Assembly: GCF_900187105.1 (NCBI RefSeq)
Contig: NZ_LT906482.1
Location: forward strand, 744,001-808,000
Direction: 5' to 3'
DNA from: Eikenella corrodens
Lineage (GTDB): Bacteria; Pseudomonadota; Gammaproteobacteria; Burkholderiales; Neisseriaceae
Length of the DNA stretch: 64,000 nt
Part shown: positions 57,548 to 64,000 of the stretch, piece by piece
Position numbering within the stretch: position 1 is the stretch's first letter
Layout of the letters: the number at the start of each line of letters is the position of its first letter
Program-made: the position numbers and the translations under genes
The notes under the pieces: generated by a model
What the model was told of the DNA's origin: nothing
Database searches by the model: none
The model's input: only the letters and a program-made list of their open reading frames with translations

Positions 57548-57687
57548 ATCAAACTCCTATATGTTAAAAACACCACCGCCAAACCACAGCGGCAGCAATG
57601 GGAAAAACTCTTTATTTGGAGTGATGAGTGTATGTTTTGCGTTTTTTGTGTAGTTTTGTGAATCGGCCTTCTGGCTCTGCACCTCAT
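57544..57687 (-). CDS. Possible leader ORF before speF, 47 residues
   Basis: An open frame from ATG 57687 to a TGA that overlaps the speF start (ATGA). The product is basic and Cys-rich (MRCRARRPIHKTTQKTQ..., then HCCRCG). It has no Shine-Dalgarno, but the predicted transcription start of the promoter at 57696-57724 falls within about two bases of its ATG, so it could be translated leaderless. It does not obviously match the E. coli SpeFL arrest peptide. Real or fortuitous is open. Confidence 0.3.
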   Translation of the reverse strand: MRCRARRPIHKTTQKTQNIHSSLQIKSFSHCCRCGLAVVFLTYRSLI

Positions 57688-57695
57688 CTAAACAA

Positions 57696-57724
57696 ATTTT
57701 AGCACTTTGCTTTTTATTAACCAA
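57696..57724 (-). promoter_or_regulatory. Putative speF promoter
   Basis: -35 TTGGTT (57719-57724), 17-base spacer and -10 TAAAAT (57696-57701) on the minus strand, about 140 bases before the speF start. By-eye match only. Confidence 0.55.
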
Positions 57725-58006
57725 GTAACAAACTGCTGAATTCCAATGCGTTTAAATGAATGTGGCTCACATCTCTATTTCTTCTATTGCTAACATAGCG
57801 CAATTCTTAAAATTTTTTTCTTACTGCGCGGCGAAATAGTAGCATAACTGCCAAACAACTGCCAAATGTTTTTCACTAGAAAAACAGCAGAAAACGCCTC
57901 TATTGGCCGTAAGTCTATTATTTGTAAAAATAAGTTATGTAAAAATTTCTTTACATGAAATAGGAAATATTCCTGTTCAGAAGGAAAATCCGGCTGAAAA
58001 AGCTAA
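57725..58006. other. AT-rich noncoding region
   Basis: About 280 bases between the speF promoter and the aminopeptidase 3' end, with no gene. A small hairpin (ATGTAAA...TTTACAT) is at about 57937-57955. It may contain further regulatory sites for speF induction. Confidence 0.4.
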
Positions 58007-58037
58007 AAAGGCTACCTGAAATTTCAGGTAGCCTTTT
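58007..58037. terminator. DUS hairpin terminator after the aminopeptidase gene
   Basis: AAAAAGGCTACCTGAAATTTCAGGTAGCCTTTTT is a perfect palindrome with no spare loop and a T run, 28 bases past the stop. Confidence 0.75.
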
Positions 58038-58064
58038 TATTAGCGCATTATTAAAACCATATTA

Positions 58065-59861
58065 TCAAATAGGCTGGGTATTTCTTTCCAACCATTCTTT
58101 GGCTGCGCCTTCAGTGTGCGGAGCAAGTTTTTCGCGCACGAGAGCATGATAGTCATTGAGCCAAGCGGCTTCTTCATCGCTCAGCATACTGCGTTCAATT
58201 AACTGCGTATCAATCGGACACAGGGTAAGCTGCTCGAAGCACAGGTATTGGCCAAATTCGGTTTCCTTCGGCTGTTTCACGCGGCGATGCACCACCAGGT
58301 TCTCAATACGGAAACCCCATTTGCCTGGACGGTACAAACCAGGCTCATTGGAGGTAATCATATTTTCTTTCATGTTATTGCACTTGAGGCCGGAGGTATT
58401 GTAGGCAATTTTCTGTGGGCCTTGGTGCACATTGAGGAAATAGCCCACACCATGGCCGGTACCGTGACCATAGTCGCACTGTTCTTTCCATAGCGGTGCA
58501 CGGCAGATGGCATCCAAAATCTGGCCGGATAGATTTTCCGGGAAGATGGCTTCAGCCAAGGCGATATGCGCTTTGAGCACAAGAGTGTAGTCGCGCTTCT
58601 GCTCGGCAGTAGGCTTGCCGATGGGGATAACGCGGGTAATATCAGTCGTGCCATCCAGATAGTGTGCGCCGGAGTCGATCAGCAGAATGCCCTGCCCTTT
58701 GATGGTGCTATGGTATTCGGGGGTGGCAGCATAATGCGGTAAGGCAGCATTTTCATTGAAGCCGGCAATAGTATCGAAGCTGAGCGAAATGTAATCGGCC
58801 TGGCGGCTGCGATGGTCGATTAACATGGTGTCAATATCCAGCTCGGTAACGGTTTCGCCAGCAGCCAGTTTCTGCTCCAGCTCAGCAAAGAAGCCGCACA
58901 GAGCCACACCATCGCGCACCATGGCGTTTTTAGTGTGCTCGATTTCAGCTTCAGGCTTGCAGGCTTTAAACAGAGTACTGGGATTGATGTTTTCAATAAC
59001 ACGTACGCCAGCGGGTAGTTTACCCAAAGTGTAAACGGCGGTGCGATCGGGATCGACCAAGAGACTGCCGCTGAGTTTGCCCACGGCATCCACCACGCTG
59101 CGGTATTCGGCCACATCGATTTTGGCTTCGCTCAGCACTTTGTGGCAAGCATCGGTAAGTTTGGCGGGATTCACAAACAGAGTGGCCCGTTCGGCATCAA
59201 TCAGCAAATAGGAGATAAACAGCGGATTGAACGGCACGTCGTTGCAGCGCAGATTGGTAATCCACGCAATATCGTCGAGCGAAGAAACCAAATGGTAGTC
59301 TGCGCCAAGTTCTTTCATGGCAGCACGCACACGGGCAAGTTTTTCCGACACGCTCTCGGGTTCGAAACGGGCTTCATGCACGAAAATCAGATTTTCCGGC
59401 AAGCCCGGGCGGTCGTGCCAGAAGCTGTTGAGCAGATCAATATCAAGCCTCAGATGGATGTTCTTCTTGGCAAAATCGGCTTGCATTTCATGCTTGAGCG
59501 AGAGTGATAAACCGTCTGCCGGGATACCGACTACAGAGTTTTCAGGTAGCCTTTCAGCCAAGGATTCAATCATAGTGGGATAACCCTGGCCCAGTTTTTG
59601 CAACACGAAGCCGCTGCCTTCAAGCTGGCGTTTAGACTGTTCCCAATAGCGGCTGTCCACCCACAATTCGGCAAAATCGGCGCTCACGGCCAGCGTGCCA
59701 ACCGAGCCGTCAAAGCCGGACAACCAAGTGCGCCCGCGCCAATGTTCGGGCAGGTATTCGGAAATATGCGGGTCGGCGGAGGGCGCGATCCAAACGTCGA
59801 TCTTCTGTTCTTTCATCGCTTGCCGCAATGCGGCGAGACGTTGCGCGTGAATATTACTCAT
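58065..59861 (-). CDS. Xaa-Pro aminopeptidase (M24B family), paralog 1
   Basis: Releases the N-terminal residue from peptides with proline in second position; cytoplasmic dimetal enzyme. 598 residues, the long three-domain type: two creatinase-like N-terminal domains, then the pita-bread catalytic domain. Metal ligands are in LIDSGAHYLDGTTDITR, GHGTGHGVGYFLNVHQGP and TSNEPGLYRPGKWGFRIENL, and the C-terminal domain ends EWLERNTQPI. A DUS at about 59536-59549 encodes ERLPENS. A close paralog lies at 62441, with a peptide transporter between them. Confidence 0.94.
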   Translation of the reverse strand: MSNIHAQRLAALRQAMKEQKIDVWIAPSADPHISEYLPEHWRGRTWLSGFDGSVGTLAVSADFAELWVDSRYWEQSKRQLEGSGFVLQKLGQGYPTMIESLAERLPENSVVGIPADGLSLSLKHEMQADFAKKNIHLRLDIDLLNSFWHDRPGLPENLIFVHEARFEPESVSEKLARVRAAMKELGADYHLVSSLDDIAWITNLRCNDVPFNPLFISYLLIDAERATLFVNPAKLTDACHKVLSEAKIDVAEYRSVVDAVGKLSGSLLVDPDRTAVYTLGKLPAGVRVIENINPSTLFKACKPEAEIEHTKNAMVRDGVALCGFFAELEQKLAAGETVTELDIDTMLIDHRSRQADYISLSFDTIAGFNENAALPHYAATPEYHSTIKGQGILLIDSGAHYLDGTTDITRVIPIGKPTAEQKRDYTLVLKAHIALAEAIFPENLSGQILDAICRAPLWKEQCDYGHGTGHGVGYFLNVHQGPQKIAYNTSGLKCNNMKENMITSNEPGLYRPGKWGFRIENLVVHRRVKQPKETEFGQYLCFEQLTLCPIDTQLIERSMLSDEEAAWLNDYHALVREKLAPHTEGAAKEWLERNTQPI

Positions 59862-60076
59862 AGCTTACTCCTTTGACAGTTGCTGGGAAAATGCTGCTGA
59901 TGCAAGGTGTTGCTGCTTTAAACTTGTCCGGTTGAAGTGTGTATGACTGACGGCTATTGTTTTCATATTAAATACTGCCGACAACTGTAAGGCTACCTGA
60001 AAATGGCTCGCTTGCAAAGCAGCAAATACGATTTTTCATGTGCAAAGTTCACACTTCATCTTACTCAACAAGAAAA

Positions 60077-60120
60077 CATGAAAACCGCCATGGCAACATG
60101 TGCCAATAGCGGTTTTCATG
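60077..60120 (-). terminator. Likely terminator of the peptide-transporter gene
   Basis: GAAAACCGC and GCGGTTTTC form the outer stem, with TGGCA/TGCCA inside, about 110 bases downstream of the transporter stop. The hairpin is bidirectional. Confidence 0.65.
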
Positions 60121-60226
60121 ATTGGATAGCTTCAGATTACCTGAAAATTATTTCATCGCAAATATTCTTCTCGACTCATCCCGGCCAAACCCGGCTGGTG
60201 AAGAAAAATAATTCGTTTGAAATGAT

Positions 60227-61714
60227 TTAATCCACATCACGCAGCATGCGGTTCAACATCGGCATCATCACCATCAGCAACACGCCACCGCCGATACCCA
60301 ATGCGCCGAGCAGGACGTAAAACTCTACAGCCTTCTCCGGTACATAGCACTCGTCCACCAACACCCCGCCCAGAGTGAAACCCAGCGACAAGGTCAGGAA
60401 ATTGAACGACACCATCTGTGTTTTAAACGATTGCGGTGCGATTTTTGTGGCAAACGACAGCGAAATCGGCGAAAGCAGCAATTCAGAAATGGTGATGGTG
60501 AGCAGCAGCAGCGCCATGATGACGAGCGGCATTACTTTTCCGGTGGACAAAAACGGGATAAAACACAGATATGACACGCCCAGAATGATCATGGCCATAG
60601 TGAATTTCATCGGCGTTCTTGGCTGACGGTAGCCCATTTTGGTCCACAAAGCCGCCATCACACCGGCAAACACAATTACCCACAAGCTCTGCAAAGCGCT
60701 CAGCCAAGCCACGGGGATTTCAAACCCGCCCACCACGCGCTGTGAAGTTTGGTCGAAATACACGGTAACCACCGTGAACACCTGCGACCATACCGCCCAG
60801 AACAAACACATTACAATAAACAGCGGCACATAGGCCAGCATATGCTGTTTCTCGGTTTTGGTAACCTGGGAATCGCAAAACAGACGTACGAAATACAGCA
60901 GGCTGGTAATAATTACGGTACCCAACAGAACTTGTGAGAAGTTATCCAAGCGCAGCAGGCCAGTAGCGATGCAGCCACCGATTACTGCCAACCCGGCAGC
61001 CGCCACACCCAGCGCAACGCCGTATTTCTGTTTGGGCAGCGGATTGGCCGGCGGTGTATGCGGCAGGGAAACACGGCCACGCCAGTATTGCCACAAACCA
61101 AAAGCCATGCCCACGGCAGCAGCACCAAAGCCGTAGTGGAAACCGAATTGCACCTGCAATACGCCCACAATCAACGGGCCGACAAAGCCGCCGATATTGA
61201 TGGCAGTGTAGAAAATAGAAAAACCGGCATCGCGCAAATCACGAGTAGATTCAGTCTCATACAGCGAACCCACCATCGCACCGGCGGAAGATTTCACCCC
61301 ACCACTGCCCAAAGCAATCAGCAACAGGCCGATTACCAAACCGCTCATATTGGGCAATGCGGACAATACAACATGCCCCAGCATCACCACCACGCCAGAC
61401 AAAAACAGCGTTTTTTCTGCGCCCAAGATGCGGTCAGATAGCCAACCGCTCAGGATGGTGGCCAGATAGATACTGCCGTTATACGCACCCACGATGCCGG
61501 CAGCCTTGGTTTCATCCATGCCCAAGCCGCCCTTGGAGACCTCGTAATACAGATAAATCAGCAGGATGGCCTGCATGCCGTAAAACGAGAAACGTTCCCA
61601 CAGCTCAATGTGGAATAAAGTACCCAGCTGGCGCGGGTGGCCGAAAAATTTGCCTTGATCTTCTCCGCCCGTGGGGGAAGGAGTGGCAAGCTGCTCATTG
61701 GTTGGTGTAGTCAT
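60227..61714 (-). CDS. Proton-dependent di/tripeptide transporter (POT/PTR2 family)
   Basis: Imports di- and tripeptides with protons across the inner membrane. From the ATG at 61714 (MTTPTNEQLATPSPTGGED) it has 495 residues with about 14 helices. The proton-coupling motif is HIELWERFSFYGMQAILLIYL (ExxERFxYY type), followed by the PTR2 signature FSIFYTAINIGGFVGPLIVG and the loop GWLSDRILGAEKTLF. The upstream frame to 61984 is not used because AAGGAACACC stands just before the 61714 ATG. Flanked by two Xaa-Pro aminopeptidases, so it probably feeds proline-containing peptides to them. Confidence 0.94.
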   Translation of the reverse strand: MTTPTNEQLATPSPTGGEDQGKFFGHPRQLGTLFHIELWERFSFYGMQAILLIYLYYEVSKGGLGMDETKAAGIVGAYNGSIYLATILSGWLSDRILGAEKTLFLSGVVVMLGHVVLSALPNMSGLVIGLLLIALGSGGVKSSAGAMVGSLYETESTRDLRDAGFSIFYTAINIGGFVGPLIVGVLQVQFGFHYGFGAAAVGMAFGLWQYWRGRVSLPHTPPANPLPKQKYGVALGVAAAGLAVIGGCIATGLLRLDNFSQVLLGTVIITSLLYFVRLFCDSQVTKTEKQHMLAYVPLFIVMCLFWAVWSQVFTVVTVYFDQTSQRVVGGFEIPVAWLSALQSLWVIVFAGVMAALWTKMGYRQPRTPMKFTMAMIILGVSYLCFIPFLSTGKVMPLVIMALLLLTITISELLLSPISLSFATKIAPQSFKTQMVSFNFLTLSLGFTLGGVLVDECYVPEKAVEFYVLLGALGIGGGVLLMVMMPMLNRMLRDVD

Positions 61715-62107
61715 AAGGTGTTCCTTACTAATGATCTGTTTTTCTATGCCTGCATACAGGCTACCTGAAAAATGCTGCGTTGCGCCCATCCAACCATGGC
61801 AAGCCTGCTTCCGGCCAAGCGGCGCTGTTGCAACAAAAAAATAATTCCTCCTTTGGCAGCAAAATACGGGCGGTATCCAAATGAAAGCCGCATCCGTTTT
61901 CTCTTGCACAAAGGGGGACTTGGTGCGACAAATATTAGTATGCACTGCGCCTGTGTGCAAGCATAAATTTGCATTTCCCAACATTTATTTTCCCAGCGGC
62001 CAAATCAAAATGCTTTACAAGCGCCGAATACCGTGCCTTTCAGGGATTTTCGGGCAAACCGGATAGAGTGTGTGGCCTAGTGCTTTTCTCGTTCTTATAT
62101 AGCGGTA

Positions 62108-62147
62108 AAGGCTACCTGAAAATGTGCGTTGGGGTTTTCAGGTAGCC
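62108..62147. repeat. Inverted DUS pair
   Basis: DUS (62108-62121) and complement (62133-62147), loop of about 12 bases. Confidence 0.65.
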
Positions 62148-62360
62148 TCATTCGGCAGTATGGTGATACCGCCCTACCCCGTTGGAAAAATGGCGAAGCC
62201 GCGTTGCTGCGCCAAAACCGATTGGGGCGGCACGGCCCAATTTTCAGGTAGCCTTTGGCATAGTTGCGGGCGGACACCAAGCTCACAGTGGCAAACTATT
62301 ATCCGGCCTTTCGCGGCAAGCTGTGCAGCGGCCTGTTTCATCCCCGCCGGCTGCAATAAA

Positions 62361-62391
62361 AAGGCTACCTGAAAACTTTCAGGTAGCCTTT
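62361..62391. terminator. DUS hairpin terminator after the second aminopeptidase gene
   Basis: AAAAGGCTACCTGAAAAC and TTTCAGGTAGCCTTT with almost no loop, 50 bases past the stop of the minus-strand gene. Confidence 0.7.
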
Positions 62392-62440
62392 CTTGCGCCA
62401 ACTATTTCAACTTAGCTGATTTATCCAATAAGCCAACCGA

Positions 62441-64000
62441 TTAAATCGGCTGGGTATTTCTTTCCAGCCATTCCCTGGCCGCGCCTTGGGTGCGTGGGGC
62501 GAGTTTTTCGCGCACGAGGGCGTGGTAGTCATTCAGCCATTGGATTTCGTCTTCGGTCATCAGGCTGCGGTCGATGAGTTTGGTGTCGATAGGGCAGAAG
62601 GTGATCGGTTCCATGCACAAATAGCTGCCGAACTGGGTTTCTTCTGGGTTTTTCACTTTGCGGGTAACCAGCAGGTTTTCAATGCGGATGCCCCATTTGC
62701 CCGGACGGTAGAGGCCGGGCTCGTCTGAGGTGAGCATACCGGCTTTCATCACGTTTTGGCCGTTCACGGGCTTGAAGTAGGAAATAATCTGCGGGCCTTG
62801 GTGCACGTTGAGGAAGTAGCCCACACCGTGGCCGGTGCCGTGGTTGTAGTCGCGCATGGTGCGCCACATGGGGGCGCGGGTAATCACGTCGAGCAGCACA
62901 CCGCTGAGGTTTTCGGGGAAGATGGCCTGTTCGAGGGCGATGTGGGCTTTGAGCACGAGGGTGTAGTCGCGCTGTTGCTCGGGGGTGGGCTCGCCCACGC
63001 ACACCATGCGGGTAATGTCGGTGGTGCCGTTGTGGTAGTGCGCGCCGGAGTCCACCAAGAGCAGGCCTTGGCCTTCGATATAGCTGAATTTTTCCTTGGT
63101 GGCGATGTAGTGCGGCAAGGAGCCGTTGGCGTTGAAACCGGCATGAGTACCGAAGCAGAGGCCGACAAAGTTGGGCTGCTGTTGGCGGTGTTTGAGCTGC
63201 ATATCGTCAATATCCAGCTCGCTGATGCGCTCGCCGGCAGCCAGTTTTTGCTCGAGTTCGGCAAAGAAGCCGCACAAAGCCACGCCGTCTTGCACCATGG
63301 CTTCGATGTTGTGCTCGATTTCGGCATCGCTCTTGCAAGCTTTGAATTCGGTGCTGGGGTTGAGGCCTTCAATCAGTTTTACGCCGGCGGGCAGGTTGCC
63401 GAGGGTGGACACGGCGGTGCGGTCGGGGTTGATGAGAAGGCTACCTGAAAGTTTGGCCACGGCTTTGCCTACGTCGGCATAGGGGGCAACGGCCACATGG
63501 GCGTCGGCCAATACTTTTTTGCTGTCAGCATCGAGCTTGGCTTCATCCACAAACAGGGTAGCTTCCTTGCCGCTAATCAGCAGATAAGACAAGAAAATCG
63601 GGTCGTATGGCACGTCGCTGCCGCGCAGGTTGGTAATCCAGGCGATATCGTCCAGGCCGGATACCAAGTGGTGGTCGGCACCGGCTGCCTGCATGGCTTG
63701 GCGGATGCGTTCGATTTTCTGGGCGGTGCTTTCGGGAACAAACTGGGCTTTTTGGGCGAATACGGGTTTATCGGATGCGCCGGGGCGGTCGATCCAGATG
63801 TCGTCCAGCAAATCGATGTCGTGGCGCAAGCTGATTCCAGCTTTACCCAGCTGGCTTTCCAAATAGCGTTTTTCGCTCAGCGACAATACATCGGGGGCAA
63901 TGCCGACCACGGCGCCGGATTTCAGGTTTTTAATCAGGGAATCCACATGGGGCGTGCCGGTAACGAGTTTGCCCAGTACAGTGCCGGTGCCGGCTAGGCA
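62441..64000 (-). CDS. Xaa-Pro aminopeptidase (M24B family), paralog 2, 5' end outside the window
   Basis: Same three-domain aminopeptidase P family as the gene at 58065; the frame is open to the right edge, where CLAGTGTVLGKLVTGTPHVD aligns with the corresponding part of the first copy, so the true start lies beyond 64000. Metal-ligand motifs LVDSGAHYHNGTTDITR, NHGTGHGVGYFLNVHQGP and TSDEPGLYRPGKWGIRIENL are intact; the E of SNEPG is D-E-P here with the glutamate kept. The C-terminus EWLERNTQPI is identical to paralog 1. An internal DUS near 63437 encodes KLSGSL. About 520 residues are in the window. Confidence 0.93.
   Translation of the reverse strand, partial: CLAGTGTVLGKLVTGTPHVDSLIKNLKSGAVVGIAPDVLSLSEKRYLESQLGKAGISLRHDIDLLDDIWIDRPGASDKPVFAQKAQFVPESTAQKIERIRQAMQAAGADHHLVSGLDDIAWITNLRGSDVPYDPIFLSYLLISGKEATLFVDEAKLDADSKKVLADAHVAVAPYADVGKAVAKLSGSLLINPDRTAVSTLGNLPAGVKLIEGLNPSTEFKACKSDAEIEHNIEAMVQDGVALCGFFAELEQKLAAGERISELDIDDMQLKHRQQQPNFVGLCFGTHAGFNANGSLPHYIATKEKFSYIEGQGLLLVDSGAHYHNGTTDITRMVCVGEPTPEQQRDYTLVLKAHIALEQAIFPENLSGVLLDVITRAPMWRTMRDYNHGTGHGVGYFLNVHQGPQIISYFKPVNGQNVMKAGMLTSDEPGLYRPGKWGIRIENLLVTRKVKNPEETQFGSYLCMEPITFCPIDTKLIDRSLMTEDEIQWLNDYHALVREKLAPRTQGAAREWLERNTQPI

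Larger units (their letters stand above)
61715..62440. other. Noncoding region with five or more DUS
   Basis: About 720 bases between the transporter start and the second aminopeptidase. DUS copies lie near 61756, 62108, 62134, 62242, 62363 and 62378. Small ORFs seen here are composed largely of DUS translations (GYLK, FQVA, RLPE) and show no protein-like features. The transporter promoter should lie in 61720-62050, but none is convincing. Confidence 0.5.

Noticed and set aside
57544-57687. Homolog of the E. coli SpeFL arrest peptide
   Set aside because: The reading frame exists, but it lacks the HIRR/HxxKFAHR-type sequence of SpeFL, so homology is not claimed; only the layout is similar.
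60003-60230. 75-codon ORF between the aminopeptidase and the peptide transporter
   Set aside because: It spans a hairpin terminator, has no ribosome-binding site and no recognisable protein features.
62095-62415. Small ORFs in the DUS-rich interval
   Set aside because: Their translations consist largely of DUS-encoded words in several frames and there is no start signal.

Overview
The window is chromosomal DNA from a member of the Neisseriaceae, most likely the genus Eikenella. The main evidence is the dozens of copies, on both strands, of AGGCTACCTGAAA and its complement TTTCAGGTAGCCT. This is the DNA uptake sequence (DUS) dialect known for Eikenella (AG-eikDUS), and it differs from the Neisseria, Kingella and Simonsiella dialects. 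Moderately high GC and the gene content (zwf, atpIBEFHAGDC, parB, ppk1, a Correia-type repeat, IS1016-type elements) fit a naturally competent betaproteobacterium.

Layout. 1-560: 5'-proximal part of an EamA transporter running off the left edge. 856-3563: stand-alone PD-(D/E)XK nuclease-like protein and pmbA. 3682-7755: zwf, an IS1016-type insertion with a broken transposase, and a lysP-like permease. 7902-12428: Sel1-repeat protein, rpoH, lnt, coaD. 12429-12780: a Correia element with a decayed partner. 12781-20752: the complete ATP synthase operon and parB. 20858-26902: rsmE, an inositol-monophosphatase-type enzyme, an orphan gene followed by a second, intact IS1016-type element, a MliC-like lipoprotein, apaH, ridA, trmA. 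27102-27503: two small AT-rich orphan ORFs. 27659-39680: metR, smc, a membrane protein, an M23 peptidase-bactofilin pair, small membrane and orphan genes, doxX, a LysR regulator, a SMI1/KNR4 protein and a Bcr/CflA efflux pump. 39889-42504: acetyltransferase and a cluster of small lipoproteins and secreted proteins. 42723-44777: ppk1. 44919-50468: a complete rRNA operon on the minus strand (16S, tRNA-Ile, tRNA-Ala, 23S, 5S) with promoter, boxA sites, processing stems and terminator. 50634-53721: hemB, a frameshifted DUF4328 gene and prfB. 53940-57547: speF-type ornithine decarboxylase and potE antiporter. 58065-64000: a peptide-use cluster made of a POT transporter flanked by two Xaa-Pro aminopeptidase paralogs, the second truncated by the window edge.

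How the genes work together. speF and potE form an ornithine/putrescine acid-stress module. The POT transporter plus two aminopeptidases P would import and degrade proline-containing peptides, which fits an asaccharolytic oral bacterium. The M23 peptidase and bactofilin form a likely cell-shape pair. Pairs of DUS in inverted orientation lie after many genes and probably double as transcription terminators. Single DUS copies are also embedded in coding frames (four in smc) or placed directly before start codons (ppk1, a DUF202 gene, lnt, metR).

I found no CRISPR array, prophage or clearly new multi-gene defence system. The most unusual items are the Correia element in Eikenella, the overlapping small ORF in the speF leader, the perfect 18-bp tandem promoter-like duplication before the GNAT gene, the paralogous lipoprotein cluster, and the use of DUS as coding and start-proximal sequence.
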